Assembly (NCBI RefSeq): GCF_014284365.1
Contig: NZ_JACOGG010000003.1
Coordinates: 186,001 to 250,000, forward strand
From: Cognatundibacterium rugosum
GTDB lineage: Bacteria > Pseudomonadota > Gammaproteobacteria > Burkholderiales > Burkholderiaceae_D
Direction: 5' to 3'
Length of the DNA: 64,000 nt
A program made the translations under genes and the position numbers. Below are positions 17,003 to 26,575 of the stretch, one piece after another. How positions within the stretch are numbered: position 1 is the first letter of the stretch; each line of letters starts with the position of its first letter. A model generated the notes under the pieces. The model was not told the origin of the DNA, did not search any database, and saw nothing but the letters and a program-made list of their open reading frames with translations.

Positions 17003-19108
17003 TCAGAAACGGTAGCGCACGCTGGCGGTCAGTGTACGCGGTTCGCCAGGCATGTTGTAGTCATTTGCACCGCTATGCGCCGCAACAAAGTACTGACGAT
17101 TCAGCACATTTTTCAGGGTTAGATAAACATCCATTGTTGCGGATTGATAACCGGCCCCGAGTTGCAACACGCCATAACCTGGCAAGGTCAGTAAATTATC
17201 CGGCGCGGCAAAACGCGCGGATTCCGCGCGGCCACCAATCGCGAGGTAGTAGTGCTGATTCAGCTGATGCTTCAGCCACAGATTAAACGTATGGGTTGGC
17301 GTCAGTGAGGCGGTATTACCCTGGAATGGCGTTTTGGCAGAAGTCAGTTCTGTTGACTGATCGATGCGGCCTTTCATCCAGGCATAGGCTGTCATCACTT
17401 GCCAGTCGCGGTTCAGCGCGCCGCTGAAGCTGAGCTCCAGGCCCTGAGTACTTTGGCGTCCTACCGGGAGTGAAAAATTCGGATTGGCCGGGTCGGCTAC
17501 TTGAATATTGGTTTGCGACATATCGAATGCACTCAGAGTCAGGCTGGCGCTGGCATTGAAGTCATATTTCGCACCGATTTCTTTGTTCACGGTTTGTGTC
17601 GGTTTGAGTTGGTCGCTGTTCGTCCTGAAGGTAAAGGTATCGGCAATAGGCTGGAAAGAACGGTTCCAGGACGCATACAGGGCCAGCGTTTCTGATGGCT
17701 GGTAGACCAAGCCTATACGCGGGGACAGTGTGTTGTCGGTCCGTTGTAAATCCTGATTTTTCGGCGTCAGATCATCACGCTCTTGCTGCAAGCGGTCATA
17801 ACGTACACCGGTCAGCAGTTTCCAATTTTGGTCTATGCTGATCAGGTCTTGCAGGTACAGACCGGCGATACGCAGACGGGTTTGGGTATTGGTACTGACT
17901 GGTGTATTGTCAGGTAGCGGGCCGAGTGTCGCCAGGACAGGATTAAACAAGTTATAGGTTCCTACGTTATTGCGGGTACGCAGATATTCACCTTTCGTCT
18001 GATAGCCAAGCTCCAGCCCATACAGGATTTGATGGCGCAGATTGCCGGTCGTGAGTTTCTGACTCAGTTCATTTTGCCAGTAGCTGCCATCTTCATCACG
18101 GAAACGCTGGGACTGGGAAATGGTCACAGTCGGAACTGCACCATCCTTGATATTGGTGTTGGTGGTGTAGTTACGGTTCAGTGCGAAATCATAAGTGCGC
18201 AACACGCTATGCAGCTTGAGTTCCGGGCTGAAACTGTGATCCAGCGTGATAGCCGCGCTTTTGACATCCGATTGTATGTAAGCGCGCTGCTTGCCATTTT
18301 GGGCGCCATAATAGGTCGCGATATCGACGGCGACCGGACGTCCGCGGTAACCGGGCAAGCCCTGATCGGCCAGTCGTTTGTCATGCAGATAGTCGGCCTG
18401 CACCAGTACCCGCGTGTCGGGTGTCAGCTGGAACTGAGCAGAAGGAGCGAGTGCCTGCCGTTCCAAAAAATACTGATTACGGAAATTAGTCGTATCTTCG
18501 AATGCACCGGTCAGGCGGAATGCAGCCACGCCGGAGTCAGTATTCGCATTCAGATCCAGCTCTGCACGGCGCTGTCCGCCTGAACTCAGATTGAAGGCGA
18601 TTTCTCTGAATTGCTGTTGCAAGGGTTTTTTTGTGACGCGGTTAATCAGGCCACCGGCAGAGCCGCGCCCGTATAGCACGGAGGCCGGGCCTTTAAGCAC
18701 CTCGACGCGCTCTATATTCGACAGGTCGCGGAAGTACATCGCATCATCGCGCACTCCATCGACGAACTGATCTGTAATCGCGCTGAAACCGCGCAGACTG
18801 ACCTGATCGCGCTGACCATCACCCACAGAAAAACTGAGCCCCGGAACATTTTGCAAAGCATCCTGCAGCGAAGTCGCATTTTGTTCACGCAACAGAGGCA
18901 GGTTGACGATATTGATGGTTTGCGGGATATCGCGTAAAGCGGCTGGAATTTTAGTCGCTGTTTTGGATTGCGTCACTTCATAGCTTTGCGTGTTATCACG
19001 TTGGCTGTTGACGCGGATGTCTTCCAGTTGTTGATCGGCATATGCAGACTGGGTACAGAATAAGCTGGCGATGAGCAGGCTCAGAGGATGCGGGTGAAAA
19101 ATCTTCAT
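17003..19108 (-). CDS. TonB-dependent siderophore receptor
   Basis: A 701-residue outer-membrane receptor with a signal peptide ending near CTQSAYA/DQQL. The plug domain covers about residues 45-165: RDIPQTINIV, LQDALQNVPGLSF, QVSLRGFS, the VEVLKGPASVLYGRGSAGG signature and GLINRVTKKP. The barrel follows and ends in the classical aromatic C-terminus SVRYRF. The plug and barrel wording matches the ferrichrome/ferrioxamine-type siderophore receptor class. It is expected to import the product of the synthetase encoded upstream in the same operon. The gene starts 37 bases after the MFS gene. Confidence 0.93.
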   Translation of the reverse strand: MKIFHPHPLSLLIASLFCTQSAYADQQLEDIRVNSQRDNTQSYEVTQSKTATKIPAALRDIPQTINIVNLPLLREQNATSLQDALQNVPGLSFSVGDGQRDQVSLRGFSAITDQFVDGVRDDAMYFRDLSNIERVEVLKGPASVLYGRGSAGGLINRVTKKPLQQQFREIAFNLSSGGQRRAELDLNANTDSGVAAFRLTGAFEDTTNFRNQYFLERQALAPSAQFQLTPDTRVLVQADYLHDKRLADQGLPGYRGRPVAVDIATYYGAQNGKQRAYIQSDVKSAAITLDHSFSPELKLHSVLRTYDFALNRNYTTNTNIKDGAVPTVTISQSQRFRDEDGSYWQNELSQKLTTGNLRHQILYGLELGYQTKGEYLRTRNNVGTYNLFNPVLATLGPLPDNTPVSTNTQTRLRIAGLYLQDLISIDQNWKLLTGVRYDRLQQERDDLTPKNQDLQRTDNTLSPRIGLVYQPSETLALYASWNRSFQPIADTFTFRTNSDQLKPTQTVNKEIGAKYDFNASASLTLSAFDMSQTNIQVADPANPNFSLPVGRQSTQGLELSFSGALNRDWQVMTAYAWMKGRIDQSTELTSAKTPFQGNTASLTPTHTFNLWLKHQLNQHYYLAIGGRAESARFAAPDNLLTLPGYGVLQLGAGYQSATMDVYLTLKNVLNRQYFVAAHSGANDYNMPGEPRTLTASVRYRF

Positions 19109-19145
19109 GGTGTAAACGAGTTTAAGTAGAAAGTGAAAAATAAAA

Positions 19146-20381
19146 TTAAGCCGGGGCAGAACCGGGTGAAGGATAAGTGTGGGGTATCAGTGTGAGCAGC
19201 AAGGCTGTGATGAAGTAGGCGACTGCCACCGCCCAGAACAAGTGCTGCAAAGGCAGTATTGCCATCAAGAGTGCACCGGCCGCCGTACCTAGCAAGGCGC
19301 CGGCTTTGGCTGCGCTGTTACCGTATGCGAGTGCCTGACCTTGGCTGTTGGCTGGCGTGTGGAGGGACAGCAGGCTGTAAAACACAGGCAGCAAGGCACC
19401 CAGTACGCAGCCCCATAGAAAACGGCAGATCAGAAACACGTTGGCGGACAGATACAGGCTTTGTACCGCCATCAGCACGGCGCTGGCGATGCAGAGTGCG
19501 ATCATCCAGCGCAGGATGCTGCTGTCTTGCTGGTGTCGGAAATAGCTGGCCCAGAGCGGCGCGCACAGACACAGACCGGCGGCGCTCAGGCCATAGCTGA
19601 GCCCGGCAAAGCCCGTATTCGCCTGCATGACCTGGGTTACGTAAAGACTGAAGTAAGCTTGCGGCAGCATCTTGGCTGACTGGACCAGCAGTATGCCGAT
19701 CAGGAAGCCTGGCAACATGCCCTGACGCCACCAGGCAGTCTGCTGTGCTGATCCGGGGCTGCTTGGCATGCTGGTACGCGCGTTAGCTGGCACGACCTTG
19801 CTGCGCGGCAGATATAGTGCAGCCAGCAGCAGACAGCCTGTGCATAAGCCCGCAGCCAGCAGATTGACGGCGGCGAAGCCCTGGCTTTGATATAGCCAGC
19901 CACCAGCCATAGGCCCCAGTACGGAGCCTAATGCAGTTGCAGTTTGTAAGCTGGCCATTAACTGACCACGTTGTTCACGGTGGCTCAACTGGCTGCCATA
20001 GGCTTGCGCTGCTGCGATGAATCCGGCGATCGCACCCTGCAGTAAGCGTATCAGTATGATCCACAGCGGCTGGGTACAATACGCCAGCCACAACTGGGTC
20101 AGTGCCAGTGCTGCCAGTGCACGTAACAGCATCCAGTGGTGGCCGATACGGTCACCGGCCTTGCCCCACCATGGTATGCACAGCATTGCGGTCAGCATCG
20201 GGCCTGCATAGGCTATTGCGCTATACCAGCTGAGTTCGCTGGCACTGAGCCGGCCACCGGTTTGCAGATGCAAGGCCCAGAATGGGCCACTCATTTCCAT
20301 TGCACCCATTGCGACGCATTGAATCAGCCACAGCAGTTTCAGGGCATGCGCAGGAGCCGCTTGCCTGTGAATAAGCAACAT
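19146..20381 (-). CDS. MFS transporter, probable siderophore exporter
   Basis: A 411-residue inner-membrane protein with about 12 hydrophobic helices. It shows the MFS loop-2/3 signature (WWGKAGDRIGHHWML) and the proline/glycine-rich helix 5 pattern (LGSVLGPMAGGWL) typical of DHA1 drug/H+ antiporters. It sits three bases after the stop of the NIS synthetase gene and directly before the TonB receptor, so secretion of the newly made siderophore is the most likely task. Direction and substrate are inferred from context. Confidence 0.88.
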   Translation of the reverse strand: MLLIHRQAAPAHALKLLWLIQCVAMGAMEMSGPFWALHLQTGGRLSASELSWYSAIAYAGPMLTAMLCIPWWGKAGDRIGHHWMLLRALAALALTQLWLAYCTQPLWIILIRLLQGAIAGFIAAAQAYGSQLSHREQRGQLMASLQTATALGSVLGPMAGGWLYQSQGFAAVNLLAAGLCTGCLLLAALYLPRSKVVPANARTSMPSSPGSAQQTAWWRQGMLPGFLIGILLVQSAKMLPQAYFSLYVTQVMQANTGFAGLSYGLSAAGLCLCAPLWASYFRHQQDSSILRWMIALCIASAVLMAVQSLYLSANVFLICRFLWGCVLGALLPVFYSLLSLHTPANSQGQALAYGNSAAKAGALLGTAAGALLMAILPLQHLFWAVAVAYFITALLLTLIPHTYPSPGSAPA

Positions 20382-20384
20382 CGG

Positions 20385-22250
20385 TCAGCGTCCTGTGCAG
20401 AGTGGATTTGGCATCGTGCCATGTACGTCATCTGCGCTGTCTGACAGGCGCATTTTGAGCAAGGATTTGGCGGGCCATGGCGCATGCAGGATGGCTTCAC
20501 GTTCACTGGACCAATGTGCTACGTCACAACGACTGCGCAAGTGATCAAAAGCGGCCTCGGTCTGGTGGCGAAGAATATTCCACAGTGCAGCTTCAGGGAT
20601 GTGGTAGCTGGTCGCCAGCAACACGGCCAGTTCGGATAACTGACACAGGAAGGTTGCATGCAGCAGTTTATCCCTGACTTGCAGAATATCGTCAAACATC
20701 ACGTGGCCATTACGATATGCTTCCAGTTGCAGTCCGCGTGACTGCAGTAAAGGCGCATAAATGCGTAAATCCCCAAAGTCCCTGACCAATAGCTGCGCCG
20801 GGCGGTAATCCTGATCGACTTGTATCAGGCTGTTTTGCTGATGAGCTTCAAAGGCGATGCCATACAGCAAATAGGCTGACAGGCTGGCACCCAATACAAC
20901 CTGACAATACTGCTCGAAAAAGGATAGCGCGCCTTCCGCGTGGTCGCCATAAGCCAGGGCGATCAACTCAGTTGCAAGGGCTTTGTCATGGAAAGGGGAG
21001 TTGGCAAACAAGCTGCCTACCGGTATGGGAAATAAGTCTGCATCGCGCTTGCTGAGCGGGTTGGCGCGAAACAGGACCGCCAGATGGCGCGCACGATCGT
21101 CATCGGCATCAATCCAGTGCAGGCCAGGCAATTCAGGCAGGATATCGAGTTTATGCTGGAAGCCCGCTTCGTGTTGCAGGATACCTTGAATTAGCTGACT
21201 GATACGCGGCCCCATGACCGCTGATTTTGGTGACACCGTTCTTTGGGCGCTGGTCATTTGCAGCCCGACTGGCAGTTTCAGATGAGGCGCCTGGGGATAA
21301 GCAAGTGCTTCCACCGTGCGGAAAGACATGCTGGGTGAGCAACTGAGCATGACTTCATCCAGAATCACAATCTGGCCTGCCGCCAGTTCGGCGGCGAAAC
21401 GCTGCGGCAATACCCGCTTGAGCTGATACGGATGCATCGGTACCGGTACCCAGGCGTCAACCTGCATATGCCGTCGGTCTAACGCTGCCCGCCAGGCGCT
21501 TGCTGTGTCAGGGTAGTGCGTGGCAAACCAGTCCAGGTAATCCAGTGCCTGATTGCCGCTGGTGACGCGCATGCATTCTTTGCGTACTGCGAGCACCGAA
21601 ATCGCGAGTTCGGGATGGAATTCCGGTGACAGCTCCATCACTTCGCTGGAGCTGAGTCCGATTTTGCTTTTGAACGCAGGATGCCATGGATGACCGATGG
21701 TGCCCCATTGTTCCAGTAGCAGCACCGGATGTGGATGCCCTGACTGTCTGAGTGCCGCGATGAAGTGGGGTGCCAATGCGTAGAAATCAGCGCGCAGCTG
21801 ATCGGCCCAGAGTCTGCGGAAACTGTGGCACAACGCATCGTTTTGTACGCTGTTGGCCAGTTCTGTGTTGAGGCGCTGCAAATCATCCGCCTGAATTGCT
21901 GTATGCAGGCTGCTGGCGAGACAGCTCAGCAATTCACTGCCACTGGTGATGCGTTTTGGCGCATGACCGGCATGGTAGTAGGTGATGGCGCCGGCTAAGC
22001 TGCATGCACCACTGCGACCGAAATGCAGGCCATCAAAGCGCATTATGCGTTGCTGTTGCCATAGGGGGAGCCAGCTGTTGCTGGCATCCTGAATCAGGAA
22101 TTGTTTGCTCAGTAACTCTTCGCGGAATAAGGCTTGCAGCGTTTTCAGCAAGCCACGGCGTTCGCTATCGGCGTAATCCTGCCAGGCGGCAGCCTGTTCA
22201 TGTTCTGCGGTGGAAAAGTAGCGGTGCGGTGTCAGAGCGTTCATATCCAT
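20385..22250 (-). CDS. IucA/IucC-family NIS siderophore synthetase
   Basis: A 621-residue NRPS-independent siderophore synthetase. These enzymes activate a carboxylate, usually citrate, with ATP and join it to an amine or alcohol. Motifs in order: GHPWHPAFKSKIG at 186-198, PMHPYQL near 280, the nucleotide-binding stretch LKLPVGLQMTSAQRT with SAVMGPRIS near 330-360, FEAHQQNSLI near 475 and LLVRDFGD near 500. The C-terminal FhuF-like part is degenerate, with no CC motif. It is the first gene of a three-gene operon behind a Fur box. It is the only synthetase in the window and no decarboxylase or monooxygenase accompanies it. Product not determined. Confidence 0.93.
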   Translation of the reverse strand: MDMNALTPHRYFSTAEHEQAAAWQDYADSERRGLLKTLQALFREELLSKQFLIQDASNSWLPLWQQQRIMRFDGLHFGRSGACSLAGAITYYHAGHAPKRITSGSELLSCLASSLHTAIQADDLQRLNTELANSVQNDALCHSFRRLWADQLRADFYALAPHFIAALRQSGHPHPVLLLEQWGTIGHPWHPAFKSKIGLSSSEVMELSPEFHPELAISVLAVRKECMRVTSGNQALDYLDWFATHYPDTASAWRAALDRRHMQVDAWVPVPMHPYQLKRVLPQRFAAELAAGQIVILDEVMLSCSPSMSFRTVEALAYPQAPHLKLPVGLQMTSAQRTVSPKSAVMGPRISQLIQGILQHEAGFQHKLDILPELPGLHWIDADDDRARHLAVLFRANPLSKRDADLFPIPVGSLFANSPFHDKALATELIALAYGDHAEGALSFFEQYCQVVLGASLSAYLLYGIAFEAHQQNSLIQVDQDYRPAQLLVRDFGDLRIYAPLLQSRGLQLEAYRNGHVMFDDILQVRDKLLHATFLCQLSELAVLLATSYHIPEAALWNILRHQTEAAFDHLRSRCDVAHWSSEREAILHAPWPAKSLLKMRLSDSADDVHGTMPNPLCTGR

Positions 22251-22281
22251 GCCTTATTTAAGAATATGAGTTCATATTATC

Positions 22282-22300
22282 GCAAATGAGAATCATTATC
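22282..22300. promoter_or_regulatory. Fur box upstream of the siderophore operon
   Basis: GCAAATGAGAATCATTATC matches the 19-bp consensus GATAATGATAATCATTATC at 16 of 19 positions. It lies 32-50 bases upstream of the NIS synthetase start in an AT-rich segment, the expected place for iron-dependent repression by Fur. Confidence 0.88.
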
Positions 22301-22604
22301 AATCGCATTAATTAAATAAAATGGCTGATAAGAAACTTATATCGCAGCGCAAGATGCGCTGCGCCTGTGATGGTGAGATTGGATGAAGGGGAACCTGGGC
22401 TTGACTATGTGGGCGGGAATGCCGCGTACGCTGCCGGATGTGGTGCTGTTGGCTCAGTTCTGTTGCGCAGGGCGATGAGCGTGGCAGCTCAGGCTGGCGT
22501 CAGTCAGCCCAACCTGACTTCACGCCGGGTCAACGAGGTGTTGGTGGGGGCAATGCAGATTGGCGCAAGGCGCTCAGTGCGCCAGTATGCTTAGCTTGCT
22601 TAAA
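22301..22604. other. Gap between nrdR and the siderophore operon, with one hairpin
   Basis: A perfect 8-bp hairpin (GCAGCGCA, loop AGA, TGCGCTGC) lies at 22344-22362 and may end the nrdR transcript, but no T tract follows it. The rest contains a plus-strand open frame with no start signal or family resemblance, which I treat as noise. Confidence 0.5.
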
Positions 22605-23081
22605 TTAAAGCGCCTTCTCCGCGCGTTGTTTATCGGTAGAGATTTCCTGTATCGCTTCGGCAAATTCAGAAATGTCTTCAAAACTTTTATACACCGAGGC
22701 AAAGCGGATATAGGCAATTTTGTCCAGTTTCTTGAGTTCGCGCATGACCAGTTCGCCCAAATAGCCGGACAGCACTTCGCGTTCGCCGCTGGACAGTAGT
22801 TTTTCTTCTATGCGCTGTATTGCGCCATCAATCGCTTCGGCCGATACCGGACGTTTGCGCAGGGCCAGCATAAAGCTGCTGCGTAGTTTATGGGATTCAT
22901 ATTCAGTGCGGCTGCCATTCTTTTTGACGATGACAGGCATGCTGAGTTCTATGCGTTCATAGGTGGTGAAGCGTTTATCACAGTGCGCGCAGCGGCGGCG
23001 GCGGCGCATGACATTGCCCTCTTCAGAAACGCGGGTGTCGATGACCTGGGTATCGTCGTGATGGCAATAAGGGCATTTCAT
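22605..23081 (-). CDS. nrdR: Transcriptional repressor NrdR
   Basis: A 158-residue nucleotide-sensing repressor of ribonucleotide reductase genes. The zinc ribbon uses Cys3, Cys6, Cys31 and Cys34 ([14 protein letters not shown]). The ATP-cone follows ([19 protein letters not shown]). The end [20 protein letters not shown] is canonical. The start at 23081 is set by the family N-terminus MKCPYC; an upstream in-frame codon would add 15 unrelated residues. It is encoded downstream of glyA on the same strand, a common betaproteobacterial order. Confidence 0.97.
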   Translation of the reverse strand: MKCPYCHHDDTQVIDTRVSEEGNVMRRRRRCAHCDKRFTTYERIELSMPVIVKKNGSRTEYESHKLRSSFMLALRKRPVSAEAIDGAIQRIEEKLLSSGEREVLSGYLGELVMRELKKLDKIAYIRFASVYKSFEDISEFAEAIQEISTDKQRAEKAL

Positions 23082-23237
23082 GTGATTCTGTTCTGTTCGT
23101 ATCGGGGCTAAAAAAACGGCTTGCAAAACGGGGCTGCAAAAACGCTAAAAAACTAAAAAAAAAACCTAAAACACTGCTGAAAAACAGGCATTTGTTGATG
23201 CCAAGACATGCTTGTACTGGAAATTGCCAGAAAAGAC

Positions 23238-23264
23238 AACGCCACTCAGTGAGTGGCGTTGTTT
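23238..23264. terminator. Hairpin between glyA and nrdR
   Basis: AACGCCACTC, AGT, GAGTGGCGTT forms a 10-bp perfect stem. On the minus strand it is followed by GTCTTTTC, on the plus strand by GTTTTATG, so it may act as a weak terminator or attenuator between glyA and nrdR. A smaller hairpin (CCGGA/TCCGG around TTTTTA) lies nearby at about 23298-23313. Confidence 0.55.
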
Positions 23265-23321
23265 TATGTCACATTTGCGACTAATTACGACTTGTCGCCG
23301 GATTTTTATCCGGTCGCAGAA

Positions 23322-24572
23322 TTAAGCAGCGTACACAGGGAAGGCCTGAGTCAGCTTTTTCACTTCTGCTTTGACGCGTTCTATGGTGGCTGCATCGTTA
23401 GGATTATCCAGTACGTCTGCAATTAGATGACCGACTTTGGCGGCTTCTGCTTCTTTGAAGCCGCGTGTCGTCATCGCCGGGCTACCCAGACGGATACCGG
23501 AAGTCACCATAGGTTTTTGCGGATCGTTAGGGATGCCATTTTTATTGCAAGTGATATGCGCGGAACCGAGGATGGCTTCTGCCTCTTTACCTGTCAGGCC
23601 CTTAGGACGCAGATCAACCAGCATGACATGCGATTCTGTGCGGCCAGATACGATGCGCAGACCGCGTTCGGTCAGGGCTGTAGCTAATGCTGCCGCATTT
23701 TTCACGACTTGTTCCTGATACGCCTTGAATTCTGGCGACAGCGCTTCTTTGAACGCGACTGCTTTACCTGCGATCACGTGCATCAGCGGGCCGCCTTGCA
23801 GACCAGGAAAAATCGCAGAATTGATTTTCTTGGCGATGGCTTCGTCATTGCTCAGGATGATACCGCCACGTGGACCGCGCAGGCTCTTATGGGTTGTCGA
23901 TGTCACGACATCCGCGAACGGTACTGGGTTAGGGTATACGCCAGCGGCGATCAGGCCTGCATAGTGCGCCATATCGACCATGAAATACGCGCCGATTTCT
24001 TTTGCGATTTTGCTGAAACGTTCGAAATCGATACGCAAAGCAAAAGCAGAGGCGCCAGCGATGATCAGCTTAGGTTTGGTTTCACGGGCCAGTTTTTCCA
24101 TGGCATCGTAGTCGATGTCTTCATTCGCATCCAGACCATAAGAGACGACATTGAACCATTTGCCAGACATATTCAGCGGCATGCCGTGGGTCAGATGGCC
24201 GCCTTCTGCCAGGCTCATACCCATGATGGTATCGCCTGGGTTCAGCAATGCGAAGAATACGCCCTGATTGGCTTGTGAGCCGGAGTTAGGCTGAACGTTG
24301 GCGAAGTTGGCACCGAATAATTGTTTCAGCCTGTCGATTGCGAGTTGTTCGACTACGTCTACGTGTTCGCAGCCACCGTAGTAGCGTTTGCCCGGATAAC
24401 CTTCGGCGTATTTGTTGGTCAGTTGCGAGCCCTGAGCTTCCATCACCGCTGGTGATGTGTAGTTTTCAGATGCGATCAGTTCAATATGTTCTTCCTGACG
24501 CAGGTTTTCCAGTTGGATGGTTGCGAACAATTCCGGATCGATATTGGCGAGGGTATGATTTTTAGCAAACAT
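23322..24572 (-). CDS. glyA: Serine hydroxymethyltransferase
   Basis: A 416-residue PLP enzyme that interconverts serine and glycine while charging tetrahydrofolate with a one-carbon unit. The N-terminal [11 protein letters not shown], the [16 protein letters not shown] stretch and the PLP lysine Lys229 in [14 protein letters not shown] are all present at the positions known from E. coli GlyA. Length is exactly typical. The gene precedes nrdR on the same strand. Confidence 0.98.
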   Translation of the reverse strand: MFAKNHTLANIDPELFATIQLENLRQEEHIELIASENYTSPAVMEAQGSQLTNKYAEGYPGKRYYGGCEHVDVVEQLAIDRLKQLFGANFANVQPNSGSQANQGVFFALLNPGDTIMGMSLAEGGHLTHGMPLNMSGKWFNVVSYGLDANEDIDYDAMEKLARETKPKLIIAGASAFALRIDFERFSKIAKEIGAYFMVDMAHYAGLIAAGVYPNPVPFADVVTSTTHKSLRGPRGGIILSNDEAIAKKINSAIFPGLQGGPLMHVIAGKAVAFKEALSPEFKAYQEQVVKNAAALATALTERGLRIVSGRTESHVMLVDLRPKGLTGKEAEAILGSAHITCNKNGIPNDPQKPMVTSGIRLGSPAMTTRGFKEAEAAKVGHLIADVLDNPNDAATIERVKAEVKKLTQAFPVYAA

Positions 24573-25242
24573 GGCGTTCCTGACTTCCTGTTAAGTATAT
24601 AAACTAAAAGATGAATGAACTAAGAATGAGGTGGCAATGACGTAGTGTGACATGGCAGCCGCATTCTTGCTTACCATCAGGCTGCCCAGGCGTACGGCTG
24701 AGAAGATCACGTGACAGCTCAGTGCTGCAGTGTTCAACTCTGGATCTCACGCTCCCCGATGGATGCCCATCTTTCGCAGTGATTTACATAGAGAATCGCT
24801 GCTTTTTCGCCAGTTGCGTGAGACGAAATGGTGCGCGAATTTTACGTGATGCATGCTGAATGGGCAAGTCAAAACCAGATAACTGTTTGCATCCAGGCTG
24901 CAGTTTGCCTCGCGCTTGCAACGCTGGCGGTGTACTGTGCAGCTTTCTGCGCTGGCCGGGTGGTCAGCTGCACAGCAATACCATCGTAGTACCCGTGTTC
25001 GTCGAACGTGGCGCGCTTTGATTGTTCCTGATCTGTTCTGTTGCGCTGGAAATGCGCTGTAACAGCGTGCATTTCTTAAAAAGCACTTAAAATAGAACAC
25101 AATATGGTCTGGTGATCGCGTTGTTGTCGCTGGAACCTCAATTTTTATCGCAAGCTTATTGTGCGCTACAGACGTAGTGTGAGTCAGAAAAACGCAAATA
25201 AGTCACAAATCAGCGCAAATAAATGCAAACAGGGAGTAGAGA
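24573..25242. other. Long noncoding gap between divergent glyA and SDR genes
   Basis: 670 bases must hold the promoters of glyA (-) and the SDR gene (+). I looked for a glycine-riboswitch-like leader before glyA and did not find its conserved core. A minus-strand open frame of 117 codons (24747-25100) has an unusual composition rich in Cys, Arg and His with no motif, and is probably not a gene. Nothing else is recognised. Confidence 0.45.
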
Positions 25243-25995
25243 ATGATCGTTTTGATTACGGGTGCGAGTTCGGGTTTTGGTGAGGAAATGGCGCGCAAGT
25301 TCGTGCATGAGGGGCATCGCGTGATCGCCACGGCACGCCGGGTAGAGCGACTGGCGGCTTTGCAGGCAGAACTCGGCAGTGCCTTGCTGCCCGTGACTAT
25401 GGATGTGATGGACAAGGCATCGATACTGGCGGCTTTGGCCGGGTTGCCAGCAGAATGGAAAACGATCGATGTGCTGATCAATAATGCGGGTCTCGCCTTA
25501 GGTACAGAGCCGGCGCATCTGGCTTTGCAGGATGAGTGGGAAACGATGATAGACACCAATACCAAGGGCCTGGTGACGGTGACCCGTGCCATTTTGCCTG
25601 AGATGGTCGCGCGTAACAGCGGCATGATTATCAATATCGGTTCAATTGCCGGCTCCACCGCCTATCCGGGTGGAAATGTGTATGGTGCGACGAAGGCATT
25701 TGTGGATCAGTTCACCCGCAACCTGCGTGCCGACATGGCAGGGACCAATGTGCGCACCACCAATATCGCGCCTGGCCTGTGTGGTGGTACTGAATTCTCG
25801 AACGTGCGTTTCCGTGGCAATGATGATGCAGCGGCTAAAGTGTATGAGGGCACCACGCCGCTGACCGCAGTGGATATTGCAGAAACCGCGTATTGGATTG
25901 CAACGCTGCCAGCTCACGTGAATATCAATTACATAGAAATGATGCCGACCTGCCAGGGCTTTGGTCCGCTCAACATCAAACGTCAGCCAGTTTAG
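25243..25995 (+). CDS. Short-chain dehydrogenase, YdfG-like (NADP-dependent serine/3-hydroxy acid dehydrogenase)
   Basis: A 250-residue classical SDR. The nucleotide motif is GASSGFG at 7-13, the structural motif NNAG is at 80-83, and the catalytic residues Ser134, Tyr147 and Lys151 (IGSIAGSTAYPGGNVYGATK) occupy the same positions as in E. coli YdfG. ARR at 31-33 suggests NADP preference. YdfG oxidises L-allo-threonine, serine and 3-hydroxy acids and also detoxifies malonic semialdehyde. A good GGGAG precedes the ATG. Confidence 0.88.
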   Translation: MIVLITGASSGFGEEMARKFVHEGHRVIATARRVERLAALQAELGSALLPVTMDVMDKASILAALAGLPAEWKTIDVLINNAGLALGTEPAHLALQDEWETMIDTNTKGLVTVTRAILPEMVARNSGMIINIGSIAGSTAYPGGNVYGATKAFVDQFTRNLRADMAGTNVRTTNIAPGLCGGTEFSNVRFRGNDDAAAKVYEGTTPLTAVDIAETAYWIATLPAHVNINYIEMMPTCQGFGPLNIKRQPV

Positions 25996-26024
25996 TGTGC
26001 TGATTTTTTGTAAACACCCTTTTG

Positions 26025-26030
26025 TATAAT
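26025..26030 (+). promoter_or_regulatory. Candidate -10 box of the ybgC-tolQR-tamAB operon
   Basis: A perfect TATAAT lies 91 bases upstream of ybgC, just after the SDR gene ends. No clear -35 is visible at 16-18 bases, so the call rests on the -10 alone. Confidence 0.4.
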
Positions 26031-26120
26031 GTCAGACCTGAAACTGCGCTGCGTCAGACTGAACTACGGCGCACACTGCTGGTCTAAGGGTGTTCTTTTG
26101 TTGAGGATGAAAGAATAAAG

Positions 26121-26522
26121 ATGGTGGATCCGTTTTTTTGGCCGGTACGTGTGTATTACGAAGATACCGATGCCGGTGGCATCGTTTTTTATGCCAATTA
26201 TCTTAAGTTCTTCGAACGCGCCAGAACCGAATGGCTGCGCGCGCGCGGTCTGCAGCAACAGCAGATGAAGGCGCAGACCGGGACTATGTTTGTCGTCAAA
26301 TCAGGCACAGTCGAGTATCATGCACCTGCGCGACTTGATGATGAACTCACAATCAGTGTCGAGGTACAGAAGTTGGGCCGAGCATCTTTGCATTTCGTGC
26401 AGGAAGCGCGCTGCGCTGAGCGCTTGCTGGCCAGCGGTGTGATTAAAGTCGGTTGTGTCGACGCTGAATCGGTGCGTCCAGCCGCGATCCCGGACTATGT
26501 ACTCGACGCTATACGCAAATAG
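26121..26522 (+). CDS. ybgC: YbgC family acyl-CoA thioesterase (Tol-Pal associated)
   Basis: A 133-residue hot-dog-fold thioesterase. The family motif VRVYYEDTDAGGIVFYANYLKFFERARTE is intact (split here: YYEDTDAGG with catalytic Asp17, then FERARTEWL). YbgC is the usual first gene of tol-pal operons and hydrolyses acyl-CoA or acyl-ACP at the inner membrane. It is followed by tolQ after 53 bases. Confidence 0.94.
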   Translation: MVDPFFWPVRVYYEDTDAGGIVFYANYLKFFERARTEWLRARGLQQQQMKAQTGTMFVVKSGTVEYHAPARLDDELTISVEVQKLGRASLHFVQEARCAERLLASGVIKVGCVDAESVRPAAIPDYVLDAIRK

Positions 26523-26575
26523 ATTTTTGCTTCATTTTGCCTTATTTTTGCTCCACTTAGATTAGTAGATTCGTT

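Noticed and set aside
22367-22594. 75-codon open frame between nrdR and the siderophore operon
   Set aside because: No ribosome binding site, no resemblance to any family, lies in a promoter/3' region.
24573-24900. Glycine riboswitch upstream of glyA
   Set aside because: The conserved glycine aptamer core was not recognised on the minus strand.
24747-25100. 117-codon open frame on the minus strand upstream of glyA
   Set aside because: Unusual Cys/Arg/His-rich composition, no motif, no ribosome binding site.
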